Shown one piece after another: positions 7,213 through 18,898 of a DNA stretch of 64,000 nt. The position numbers were made by a program, and so were the translations under genes. The first letter of the stretch is position 1. Every line of letters starts with the position of its first letter. This DNA comes from an uncultured Mycoplasmatota bacterium (GTDB taxonomy: Bacteria; Bacillota_I; Bacilli_A; RF39; UBA660), in the NCBI GenBank assembly GCA_900553855.1, contig USFG01000003.1, forward strand, positions 75,351 to 139,350. The letters are read 5' to 3'. A model generated the notes under the pieces. The model was not told the DNA's origin and searched no databases. It saw nothing but the letters and a program-made list of their open reading frames with translations.

Positions 7213-8425
7213 CACTATAAAAATTTATATCATCTTTAGTTAATTTAATATTTAAATCATTAACATATAACTTAGCAAGTATATCACCTTTTTTAACTAA
7301 ATCACCTGATTGTTTTAAAAGTTTAATACCAACACTATAATCAATTTTAGAATCTTTAGTTATTCTACCAGCTCCTAATTTAACTGATAGCTCTCCAACT
7401 TTTAAAGCGTTAATATGACTAATTATTCCATCTTGATTAGATTTAATTAATATAACTTTATCGCTAATCTTAAGTTTTGATAAATCTCCACCTTGATTTG
7501 ATATCCATGTTTTAAACATTTCATAGGCTTTATTATTATCTAATACTTCACTTGCACGATTATATGCTTCTTCATAAGAAATATTTAAATACATACTTGC
7601 TAAATTTCCGGCTACTTCTAAAGATGTTTCTCTTAATTTATTTTTTTCTCCTTTTAAAACATTTATAGCTTCTTCTACTTCTAACGCATTACCTATGCAT
7701 GTTGATAATGGCTCATTCATATCGGAAATAATTGTCTTAACTTGTCTATTAAATCTCTTACCAATCTCTATTAAATAATTTGATAATACTTCAGCATTTT
7801 TTTTAGTCTTAACTAAAGCACCACTACCCCATTTTACATCAATTAAAATATAATCAGCTCCACAAGCAATTTTTTTACTCATAATACTTGAGGCAATAAG
7901 AGGGATACTTTCAGTTGTTCCAGAGACATCACGTAACGCATAAATTACTTTATCAAGTGGTACTAAATCATTAGTTTGAGCCCCAACTACAATTCCAATT
8001 TTTTCTAAATTATTATAATAATCTTCTTTAGTTAAATTAACATTAAATCCAGGAATAGATTCTAACTTATCAATAGTTCCTCCAGTTATCCCTAGTCCTC
8101 TACCACTCATTTTAACTACCGGAATATTTAATGCCCCAAGTATTGGAATAGCAACTAATGTTACGGTATCGCCTATACCTCCAGTTGAATGTTTATCGCA
8201 AACTTTTTTATCAAATTTAAATGTTTCCCCGCTATCAATAAATATTTTAGTTAAATCAAAGGTTTCTTCAAAAGTAAGTCCATTAATAACAATAGCCATT
8301 AATAATGAAGTCATTTGATAATCAGGTATTTCTTTATTTAAATAGCCATTAAAAGCATAATATAGTTCTTCATGAGTTAAAACTTCTTTATTTTTCTTTT
8401 TAGTTATAATATCTAACATATTCAT
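7205..8425 (-). CDS. pdp: Pyrimidine-nucleoside (thymidine) phosphorylase
   Basis: A 406-residue enzyme that splits pyrimidine nucleosides with phosphate into base and (deoxy)ribose-1-phosphate, for salvage. The family signatures are plain: KHSTGGIGDTVTL (phosphate loop), KMSGRGLGITGGTIDKLESI, and the C-terminal barrel-sandwich part (VKLGAGRITKDSKIDYSVGI). Length is slightly under the usual 430. The chosen ATG (8423-8425) has AGAG about nine bases upstream; a GTG three codons earlier and another ATG two codons later are possible. Substrate specificity (thymidine only or also uridine) cannot be told from the motifs, so deoA is an alternative name. Confidence 0.93.
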   Translation of the reverse strand: MNMLDIITKKKNKEVLTHEELYYAFNGYLNKEIPDYQMTSLLMAIVINGLTFEETFDLTKIFIDSGETFKFDKKVCDKHSTGGIGDTVTLVAIPILGALNIPVVKMSGRGLGITGGTIDKLESIPGFNVNLTKEDYYNNLEKIGIVVGAQTNDLVPLDKVIYALRDVSGTTESIPLIASSIMSKKIACGADYILIDVKWGSGALVKTKKNAEVLSNYLIEIGKRFNRQVKTIISDMNEPLSTCIGNALEVEEAINVLKGEKNKLRETSLEVAGNLASMYLNISYEEAYNRASEVLDNNKAYEMFKTWISNQGGDLSKLKISDKVILIKSNQDGIISHINALKVGELSVKLGAGRITKDSKIDYSVGIKLLKQSGDLVKKGDILAKLYVNDLNIKLTKDDINFYSVK

Positions 8426-8469
8426 TATATACACTCTCTATTCTATAAATATTATAAATTAGAGTAAAG

Positions 8470-8497
8470 AAAAAAGAAAGATTAATTTCTTTCTTTA
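8470..8497 (-). terminator. rplS terminator
   Basis: AAAGAAAGA/TCTTTCTTT hairpin with T run; it overlaps the last codons of rplS. Confidence 0.65.
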
Positions 8498-8820
8498 ACT
8501 TTAAATTCTTTAACCATTTCATCAAGGAAGTTAAGTTTAGCTCTTCTAACCATTCCTTTTTTAACAACTGTAATTTTATCAATTAATGGTGAATTAACAG
8601 CAAATGTTCTTTTAACAACAACGCTTCCTGATTTTTTTCTAACAGTAAATCTCTTAGAAACTGATCCACCTTGAATACTTGTTACAATTCCTTCGAATGC
8701 TTGAATTCTTTCTTTTTTACCTTCTTTAATCCATAAATCAACTCTAACGATATCTCCAACTCTAAATTCAGGAGTATTAGATTTGATTTGTTTAGCATTA
8801 ATCTTATCGATTAAGTTCAT
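8482..8820 (-). CDS. rplS: Ribosomal protein L19
   Basis: A 112-residue large-subunit protein located at the 30S-50S interface. Recognised by FRVGDIVRVDLWIKEGKKER, QAFEGIVTSIQGG, SKRFTVRKKSG and the basic C-terminus (GMVRRAKLNFLDEM). The start at MNLIDKIN is chosen over an in-frame codon 13 residues earlier because AGGA lies eight bases before it and because the resulting length matches the family. The gene has its own promoter (8908-8936) and an 80-base structured leader. Confidence 0.97.
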   Translation of the reverse strand: MNLIDKINAKQIKSNTPEFRVGDIVRVDLWIKEGKKERIQAFEGIVTSIQGGSVSKRFTVRKKSGSVVVKRTFAVNSPLIDKITVVKKGMVRRAKLNFLDEMVKEFKVKERN

Positions 8821-8905
8821 AAAGCACGTCCTTTCATAATATATTTCACTGATAATCATATATAAATATAGCGGATTATAGGAGCTTTTTCTTCAAAAAG
8901 CATTT
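8821..8905 (-). promoter_or_regulatory. L19 mRNA leader, possible autoregulatory element
   Basis: Between the promoter and rplS the transcript can fold a GCTTTTT/AAAAAGC hairpin, then ATAATC/GATTAT enclosing an AT-rich loop. Firmicute rplS genes are known to have a structured L19 leader. Assignment here rests on position and hairpins only. Confidence 0.45.
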
Positions 8906-8907
8906 TG

Positions 8908-8936
8908 ATTATACCAAAAGAATACCTAAATTACAA
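8908..8936 (-). promoter_or_regulatory. rplS promoter
   Basis: TTGTAA (8931-8936), a 17-base spacer and TATAAT (8908-8913). Confidence 0.85.
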
Positions 8937-8958
8937 GGGTTTAATTTAAGCTTTTTTA

Positions 8959-11178
8959 CTATTTTAGTTTTTTTATCTTTTCTTCATTTATTGGCGGTTC
9001 CATAAAATATTTATCAGGATTTGCTAATATTTCATTCTTTACGTTATCAGGACATATTAAGTAATTTAAATCAAATCCATAAGGTAACTTTAATCCTTTA
9101 GAAGATTTCAAACCATTTAAGCAAATCCATCCTTCAACGATTTGTGGAAGAATTAGTCCTTTAGCACTTTCTAATCCATTTAAATTTAAATTTCTTCTTA
9201 TTGTATTAGGAAATATTATTCCTTTTACACTAACTAAACTATTTAGATACAAATCATCATCCATTATCTGTGGTAAAATTAATTCATCAGCACTAATTAA
9301 ACTGTGTAAATCTAAACTTCCTTTCATGTATTTTGGAAATATAAAGCTATAGACATATGTTATGCTATTTAGACATAAAGGACCTCCTAGTGTTTTTGGT
9401 AATACTAAACCTGCTAAATCAGATATACTACTTAAATCTAAGATTCCTCCAATCTTTTCAGGAAGCTCTAATCCAGCAGCATAAGCTAAACTTGATAAGT
9501 CCAAATTATCATCTATTATTTTTGGAAATGCGATTCCTTTAGTTAGAAGTAAGCAGCTTAAATTTAATTTTCCTCCAATTTTTTCAGGTAATATTATATT
9601 TTCTGCATCAAATAAACAACTTAAATCTAAATCTTTATTTATTTTTTTTGGAAATTTTAAATCTTTAGCACTAATTAGACTATTTAATTGCATACTACCA
9701 CCAACTATATCTGGTAGTAATAATCCAGATGCATTTGTTAATCCTTTTAATTCTAAATTTTTCCCTATTATTTTCGGTAATATTAATTCTTCTGAACTAA
9801 TCAATTTATTTAAACATAAACTTCCACTTATTATATTAGGTAGTATTAATTCTTTTGATGAAGTTACATAATCTAGTTTTAAATCATTTATTAGAATTTT
9901 ATATTGTTTTGGATTTTCTTTCCACTCTTCTTGTGTTAAAGCAATTTCATTTTCATTTATATTGTATATTAATGCATAATCTTTTTTTTGATTTCGTTTA
10001 TTTATTATTTCTTGTATTCTAGGATCTTTTTCATAACCGAATCCTTCAATTTCATTATCCATTTCATATAAAAATTTTAATTCATCTAGGCTTAGTTCAA
10101 TATTCTTATTTACTTTTTTATCAATTAAAGTAAGTAATTTCATATCACGCTCTTTTTTATAAAATTTATCTCGATCAGGAAATTCTTTTATTTTTTCTTC
10201 TAAAATTGGCATCATTTCCGGCTCCATATTTTGGTTATCGGCTATTCCTCTTATTTCACCAATTTTAGTACTTCCATCCATTCTAATTGCGATTCTTGGT
10301 ACTTTAGCTTCTCCATTATCGTCTAAAGTGTAATATACATAAAAGTCGCCATTGGCAAGTTGTTCTCTAGCAAAATTTTCGCCTGCTGCAGTACACCATC
10401 CTGTATAGTAACCTTGAAGTGAATTTCTTAAAATGTTATAATCACTGCCTTGCTCGTATTTAATCCATTTACCAGAAGTACTACTACTTTGTTTTTCTCC
10501 TCTAAGCATACTTTGTTTAATTACATATTCATATAATAATTTAAAGTTACCTGCTTCTAAAGCATTTTTTATTTCATCTTCAGTTTTTTTATCTTTTATA
10601 AAATCTTCCACTAATTTTAAAGTTGTAAAAATATATTCTCTTTCGACTGGTGGAAATGGATATACAGTTGTTTTATCCCTTTTGCTAAATTTATATGTCT
10701 CTTTATCATATTTACCTAAAGTTTGTAAACCTTGAAATACCCAATATTTTTCCCACATTTCATAAGATTTGCTTTCTTCATCATATAAAAAATATTCAAT
10801 CCATTTATCTAATGTTTCTTTTTGATCATCAATAACCTGTTTAATCATTCTTTCTTTATCTTTATCAGATAATATTATGTTGCCATAACCTCTTTCTCTA
10901 GCAAGTTCAATTTGATTATTAAAATATGATTCAGGAATATTTTCTGGTTTTATAATGTATAAATCATAGTAAAAATTTTTAAGGATTTTTTCGGCTGAAG
11001 CACTTTTAGTTTCTGATGCTTTATTATGTACTTCTTCTAATCTATTAAAATATTTAATTATTCTTTCTCTTCTTTTATCAGATTTATTTGATGAATTTAA
11101 TACTCTTTGGCTATTATGTAAGTCAGCATAAATTTTAGATATCATATCTATCCAAGCATTTCTTGTTTTATTATCCAT
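8959..11178 (-). CDS. GWCTA-motif protein with C-terminal leucine-rich-like repeats, copy 1
   Basis: A 739-residue protein of unknown function. The N-terminal half (about 1-420) is mostly helical and charged and contains a compact conserved core, YYTGWCTAAGENF then GDFYVYYTLDDNGEAKVPRIAIRMDG (written in two parts; about residues 255-310), which looks like a catalytic or binding domain. From about 440 to 700 there are roughly a dozen 21-23-residue repeats of the form LILPKxxGxxLxLxxLxSAxx, which should stack as a leucine-rich-type solenoid. No signal peptide or membrane segment is seen, so it is probably cytoplasmic. The ATG at 11176-11178 is preferred because AAGGGG lies six bases before it. 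It is a tandem paralog of 11273-13441. Confidence 0.8.
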   Translation of the reverse strand: MDNKTRNAWIDMISKIYADLHNSQRVLNSSNKSDKRRERIIKYFNRLEEVHNKASETKSASAEKILKNFYYDLYIIKPENIPESYFNNQIELARERGYGNIILSDKDKERMIKQVIDDQKETLDKWIEYFLYDEESKSYEMWEKYWVFQGLQTLGKYDKETYKFSKRDKTTVYPFPPVEREYIFTTLKLVEDFIKDKKTEDEIKNALEAGNFKLLYEYVIKQSMLRGEKQSSSTSGKWIKYEQGSDYNILRNSLQGYYTGWCTAAGENFAREQLANGDFYVYYTLDDNGEAKVPRIAIRMDGSTKIGEIRGIADNQNMEPEMMPILEEKIKEFPDRDKFYKKERDMKLLTLIDKKVNKNIELSLDELKFLYEMDNEIEGFGYEKDPRIQEIINKRNQKKDYALIYNINENEIALTQEEWKENPKQYKILINDLKLDYVTSSKELILPNIISGSLCLNKLISSEELILPKIIGKNLELKGLTNASGLLLPDIVGGSMQLNSLISAKDLKFPKKINKDLDLSCLFDAENIILPEKIGGKLNLSCLLLTKGIAFPKIIDDNLDLSSLAYAAGLELPEKIGGILDLSSISDLAGLVLPKTLGGPLCLNSITYVYSFIFPKYMKGSLDLHSLISADELILPQIMDDDLYLNSLVSVKGIIFPNTIRRNLNLNGLESAKGLILPQIVEGWICLNGLKSSKGLKLPYGFDLNYLICPDNVKNEILANPDKYFMEPPINEEKIKKLK

Positions 11179-11221
11179 AGGCATCCCCTTGATTTGTTTT
11201 ATATAATATCATATATTCATT

Positions 11222-11255
11222 AAAAAAGATAATCCTAAATTAATAGAATTATCTT
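11222..11255 (-). terminator. Terminator between the two GWCTA/LRR paralogs
   Basis: 11-bp hairpin AAGATAATTCT/AGGATTATCTT plus T run. It is almost identical to the hairpin at 13517-13552, so it was copied with the gene. Confidence 0.8.
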
Positions 11256-11272
11256 AATTACAAATTATCAAT

Positions 11273-13441
11273 TTATTTTCTTTTAACTGTTTCTTTTTCT
11301 TCAACAATTGATGGTTCCATATAGTATTCTTCAGGATTTTTTAATATTTCATTCTTTACATCGTCAGAACATTGTAATCCGTCTAAATTAAATCCATAAG
11401 GTAATTTTAATCCTTTAGGAGATTGTAAACGCTTTAATTCAATACGATTCCCAACAAACTGTGGAAGAATCAATCCTTCAGCACTGGTTAAACTATTCAA
11501 GCATAATCTTTTGCCTATTCTTTCTGGTAATATTAAATCTTCTGCACTTGTTATTTCATTTAAATTTAAACTATCATTTACTATCTTTGGTAATTTTACA
11601 CCTTTAATACTGATTAAACTACTTAGCATTAAATTTTCGCCTACTGTTTCTGGTAAAATGAGCTTTTCGGCACTAATTAATTCTCCTAAAAAAACGTTTC
11701 CGCCAACGGTTTTTGGTAAAATAAGTTCTTTTGCACTAGTAAAATCGTGCATTAATAAATTTTTTCCAATTGTTTTTGGTAAAATAAGGTTTTCTATACT
11801 TACTAAACTATCTAAATATAAATTTTCACCTACTATTTCTGGCAAAGTTAATTGTTTAACATATTTTAAACTTCGTAAATATAAACTTCCACCAACGGTT
11901 TTTGGTAAAATTAAATTTTCGGCACCAGTTAATCTGTTTAAATACAAATCTTTGCCTATTTTTTCTGGTAATATTAAATCTTCACCATTAGTTATATGAT
12001 TTAAATATAAACTTTTGTGAACATTTTTTGGTAAAGTTAAGTTTTTTGCATCGGTTAATATATTTAAATACAAGCTACCATATATTATTTTTGGAAGAGT
12101 AAGTCCATCAGCACTTTTTAAATGATCTAGTATTAAATTAGATAGTAAAACTTTATATTGTTTGGGATTTTTGTGCCATTCACCTTGTGATAATGCAACC
12201 TCATCTTCGCTTATATTATATATTAATGCACAATCTTTTTTCTGGTTTCGTTTATTTTGAATTTCTTGTATTCTTGGATCTTTTTCATAGCCAAATCCTT
12301 CAATTTCATTATCCGTTTCATATAAAAATTTTAATTCTTCTAAACTTAGTTCAATATTCTTATTTACTTTTTTATCGATTAAAGTAAGTAATTTCATATC
12401 ATGTTCTTTTTTATAATATTTTTCTCGATCAGGAAATTCTTCTAATTTTTCTTCTAAAATTGGCATCATTTCTGGCTCCATATTTTGGTTATCAGCTATT
12501 CCTCTTATTTCATTAATATTAGTACTGCCATCCATTCTAATTGCGATTCTTGGTACTTTTGCTTCACCACTATTATCTAAAGTGTAGTAAACATAAAAGT
12601 CTCCGTGGGCAAGTTGATCTTTAGCAAAATTTTCGCCTGCTGCCGTACACCATCCGGTATAATAACCTTGAAGTGAGTTTCTTAAAATGTTGTAATCACT
12701 ACCTTGCTCATATTTAATCCATTTACCAGAAGTACTACTACTTTGTTTTTCTCCTCTAAGCATACTTTGTTTAATTACATATTCATATAATAATTTAAAG
12801 TTACCTGCTTCTAAAGCATTTTTTATTTCATCTTCAGTTTTTTTATCTTTTATAAAATCTTCCACTAATTTTAAAGTTGTAAAAATATATTCTCTTTCGA
12901 CTGGTGGAAATGGATATACAGTTGTTTTATCCCTTTTGCTAAATTTATATGTCTCTTTATCATATTTACCTAAAGTTTGTAAACCTTGAAATACCCAATA
13001 TTTTTCCCACATTTCATAAGATTTGCTTTCTTCATCATATAAAAAATATTCAATCCATTTATCTAATGTTTCTTTTTGATCATCAATAACCTGTTTAATC
13101 ATTCTTTCTTTATCTTTATCAGATAATATTATGTTGCCATAACCTCTTTCTCTAGCAAGAACGATTTGATTATTAAAATATGATTCAGGAATATTTTCTG
13201 GTTTTATAACATATAAGTCATAATAAAAATTTTTAAGAAGCTTTTCACCTGCTTCACTTTTAGTTTCTGATACTTTATTATGTACTTCTTCTAATCTGTT
13301 AAAATATTTAATTATTCTTTCTCTTCTTTTGTCGGATAAGCTTGATGAATTTAATACTCTTTGGCTGTTATGAAGATTAACATAAACTTTAGATATCATG
13401 TCTATCCAAGAATTTATTGTATCTTTATCCAAAATTATCAC
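11273..13441 (-). CDS. GWCTA-motif protein with C-terminal leucine-rich-like repeats, copy 2
   Basis: A 722-residue paralog of the neighbouring gene. The first 430 residues are nearly the same, including the YYTGWCTAAGENF core (about residue 264). Long DNA stretches (for example 12710-13150 against 10440-10890) look identical apart from scattered changes. The C-terminal repeats (about 440-685, LILPKTVGGNVFLGELISAEK type, 21 residues each) have diverged strongly and differ in number. The start shown is a GTG close to AGAGAG; a TTG three codons later aligns exactly with the start of copy 1 and may be the true one. Function unknown; the variable repeat face suggests target binding. Confidence 0.78.
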   Translation of the reverse strand: MIILDKDTINSWIDMISKVYVNLHNSQRVLNSSSLSDKRRERIIKYFNRLEEVHNKVSETKSEAGEKLLKNFYYDLYVIKPENIPESYFNNQIVLARERGYGNIILSDKDKERMIKQVIDDQKETLDKWIEYFLYDEESKSYEMWEKYWVFQGLQTLGKYDKETYKFSKRDKTTVYPFPPVEREYIFTTLKLVEDFIKDKKTEDEIKNALEAGNFKLLYEYVIKQSMLRGEKQSSSTSGKWIKYEQGSDYNILRNSLQGYYTGWCTAAGENFAKDQLAHGDFYVYYTLDNSGEAKVPRIAIRMDGSTNINEIRGIADNQNMEPEMMPILEEKLEEFPDREKYYKKEHDMKLLTLIDKKVNKNIELSLEELKFLYETDNEIEGFGYEKDPRIQEIQNKRNQKKDCALIYNISEDEVALSQGEWHKNPKQYKVLLSNLILDHLKSADGLTLPKIIYGSLYLNILTDAKNLTLPKNVHKSLYLNHITNGEDLILPEKIGKDLYLNRLTGAENLILPKTVGGSLYLRSLKYVKQLTLPEIVGENLYLDSLVSIENLILPKTIGKNLLMHDFTSAKELILPKTVGGNVFLGELISAEKLILPETVGENLMLSSLISIKGVKLPKIVNDSLNLNEITSAEDLILPERIGKRLCLNSLTSAEGLILPQFVGNRIELKRLQSPKGLKLPYGFNLDGLQCSDDVKNEILKNPEEYYMEPSIVEEKETVKRK

Positions 13442-13516
13442 TTACTCTCTAAAATAGATATATCATAATTTGTTGTAATAATCATTTTTATTCGTATTTA
13501 TTTACTTAAACTTTAC

Positions 13517-13550
13517 AAAAAAAGATAATCCTAAATTAATAAGAATTATC

Positions 13551-13552
<2 letters not shown>
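13517..13552 (-). terminator. Terminator of the argS-tgt transcript
   Basis: 11-bp hairpin with TTTTTTT that begins within the stop codon of the 98-residue membrane protein. Confidence 0.8.
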
Positions 13553-16675
<3,123 letters not shown>

Positions 16676-16714
16676 TTAAATCAACTCCATTTGTATATTA
16701 TCATAATTTTCAAA

Positions 16715-16741
16715 AGAAAAAAACTATTTAAAATAGTTTTA
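16715..16741 (-). terminator. Terminator downstream of parE
   Basis: AAAACTATTT/AAATAGTTTT hairpin with T run on the minus strand, 125 bases after the parE stop. The interval 16742-16864 shows no convincing gene. Confidence 0.7.
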
Positions 16742-16864
16742 TATGTTATCTTGGATAATATTTTATAGCAAAATTAATTAAATCATATAATGTTGGGATT
16801 GATTTTATAAATATTAGTATTGAACTTATTAAAATTATATAATTAAATATTTTTTCATTTTTAA

Positions 16865-18787
16865 TTAGTTTCTTTTGGTTTCGATTATGTAGTCATCTTC
16901 AAGAGAAAATTCAACGTTTTCATTAATCCAATCTTTCCTTGGCTCAACAACATCTCCCATTAGAACTGATACTCTTTTTTCAGCAAGTAAGGCATCAGTT
17001 ATATTAACTTTAATTAAGTTTCTATTTTCGGGATCCATTGTAGTTGTCCAAAGTGGTTCGGGATTCATTTCACCTAAACCTTTATATCTTTGAACTTTAT
17101 AGTTTTGTTTTCCTTTAGTTGCTTCTTTTAATTCTTCATTTGTCCAACAATAGATATGATTTTTACCATAATCTACTTTATAAAGAGGTGGCATTGCAAT
17201 ATATAAATGTCCTTCTTCAATAAGTGGTTTCATAAATCTATAAAAGAATGTTAAAAGTAAACATTGGATATGAGCACCATCATCATCGGCATCGGTCATT
17301 ATAATTACTTTATCATAATTAATATCTTTAACGTCAAAATCTTGTCCGTAACCAGCACCAATACAGTTTATCATGGTACTTATTTCTTCATTTTTAAATA
17401 TTTCTGGACCACTTGTTTTTTCGGTATTAAGTATTTTTCCTCTTAAAGGTAAAATTGCTTGGAATTTACGATCTCTACTTTTTTTAGCAGTACCTCCGGC
17501 TGAATTTCCTTCGACAATAAATAATTCATTTTTTTTAGGATTTCTTGTTTGAGCTGGAGTAAGTTTACCGGATAATCTTTGAGCTTCACTCTTTTTAGTT
17601 TTACCATTTCTTGCTTCTTCTCTTGCTTTACGTGCTGCTTCTCTAGCAACTTTACTTTTACTCATTTTTTCAATTATTTTTAAAGCATTTTCTTTGTTCT
17701 CTTCTAAATAATATTTAATACTTTCATAAACAATTGATTCTACAACTGGTCTTGCTTCTGGAGTTCCTAGTTTTCCTTTAGTTTGTCCTTCAAATTGAAG
17801 AAGATTTTCTGGTATTTTTAAATTAATAACGGCAGTTAATCCTTCTCTAACATCGCTTCCTTCAAAGTTAGCTGATTTAGCTTTTAAAATACCATTTGAC
17901 TTAGCATAATCATTAAAGGCTTTGGTAATACCAGTTTTAAAACCTACTTCATGAGTTCCACCATCACTTGTTTTAACATTATTAACAAATGAGATAATAT
18001 TTTCATTATAAGAATCAGTATATTGCATAGCGATATCTACTTCAATAGTGTTTTTAACACCATGAATAGGAATAACTTTATGTAATACTTCTTTATCTTC
18101 ATTAATATAGTCTACAAATGAGATTAAACCATTATCATAATGGTATGTTACTCTCTTATCATCAGGAATATCTTCTATATCAATAGTTAGTTCTTTAAGT
18201 AAGAAGGCACTTTCTTGCATTCTTTCACAAATAGTTGTATAACTAAATGTTAAATTTTTAAAGATACTTTCCATTGGCTTAAATGTTACGATTGTTCCAG
18301 TTGCTCTGGTTGTACCAATCTTTTTTAAGGGACTTGCTACTTCGCCACCATTTTTAAATTTAATTTGATTTATTTCACCATCTCTTAAAATAGTTACTTC
18401 CATATAGTCAGATAAAGCATTAACAACAGATGCACCTACACCATGTAAACCACCAGATACTTTATATCCATCAGTTTCAAATTTACCCCCAGCATGTAAA
18501 ATAGTATAAATAACTTCAGGTGTTGATTTTCCACTTGAATGCATACCAGTTGGGACACCTCTACCATTATCAGCAATAGTTATAGAATTATCTTTATTGA
18601 TCTTAATACTTATTTTGTTACCATAACCATTTATTATTTCATCAATTGAGTTATCTACTATTTCCCATACTAAATGATGAAGGCCTCTTTTATCAGTAGA
18701 TCCTATATACATACCTGGTCTTTTTCTAACTGCTTCTAGTCCTTCTAATATTTTAATTGAATGTTCATCGTATTTATGAGCCATCAT
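16865..18787 (-). CDS. parE: DNA topoisomerase IV subunit B (ParE-type GyrB family)
   Basis: A 640-residue ATPase subunit of a type II topoisomerase. GHKL ATPase domain: EIVDNSIDE, ADNGRGVPTG, GGLHGVGASVVNA. TOPRIM domain: IVEGNSAGGTAK, MTDADDDGAHIQ. The text before it (SGKLTPAQTRNPKKNEL) and ILPLRGKILNTEK match ParE better than GyrB, which normally has PGKLADC. ParC is not adjacent. The usual EGDSAGGSAK reads EGNSAGGTAK; the catalytic Glu is kept. The ATG at 18785-18787 is chosen because AAGGA lies seven bases upstream. GyrB is the alternative assignment. Confidence 0.88.
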   Translation of the reverse strand: MMAHKYDEHSIKILEGLEAVRKRPGMYIGSTDKRGLHHLVWEIVDNSIDEIINGYGNKISIKINKDNSITIADNGRGVPTGMHSSGKSTPEVIYTILHAGGKFETDGYKVSGGLHGVGASVVNALSDYMEVTILRDGEINQIKFKNGGEVASPLKKIGTTRATGTIVTFKPMESIFKNLTFSYTTICERMQESAFLLKELTIDIEDIPDDKRVTYHYDNGLISFVDYINEDKEVLHKVIPIHGVKNTIEVDIAMQYTDSYNENIISFVNNVKTSDGGTHEVGFKTGITKAFNDYAKSNGILKAKSANFEGSDVREGLTAVINLKIPENLLQFEGQTKGKLGTPEARPVVESIVYESIKYYLEENKENALKIIEKMSKSKVAREAARKAREEARNGKTKKSEAQRLSGKLTPAQTRNPKKNELFIVEGNSAGGTAKKSRDRKFQAILPLRGKILNTEKTSGPEIFKNEEISTMINCIGAGYGQDFDVKDINYDKVIIMTDADDDGAHIQCLLLTFFYRFMKPLIEEGHLYIAMPPLYKVDYGKNHIYCWTNEELKEATKGKQNYKVQRYKGLGEMNPEPLWTTTMDPENRNLIKVNITDALLAEKRVSVLMGDVVEPRKDWINENVEFSLEDDYIIETKRN

Positions 18788-18808
18788 ATTCACATCCTTA
18801 ACAAATAG

Positions 18809-18814
18809 AGTATA
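18809..18814 (-). promoter_or_regulatory. parE promoter -10
   Basis: TATACT with extended TG; the -35 (TTGTTT, 17 bases upstream) is weak. Confidence 0.5.
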
Positions 18815-18855
18815 ACAAACTACTTAAAAAAAAACAAATTTTTAGTGTAAGATAT

Positions 18856-18883
18856 TTGTCAATATTTAATAATATGGTAATAT
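18856..18883 (+). promoter_or_regulatory. Promoter of the YfhO-like gene
   Basis: TTGTCA (18856-18861), a 16-base spacer and TAATAT (18878-18883), divergent from parE. Confidence 0.6.
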
Positions 18884-18898
18884 TATAATGGTGGTAAG

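Noticed and set aside
16746..16860. Minus-strand frame for a small hydrophobic peptide after parE
   Set aside because: No ATG, GTG or TTG start follows the last upstream stop and there is no ribosome site, so it is probably chance in AT-rich DNA.
17443..17649. Second minus-strand frame inside parE
   Set aside because: It overlaps a clearly conserved part of parE in another frame and has no family resemblance.
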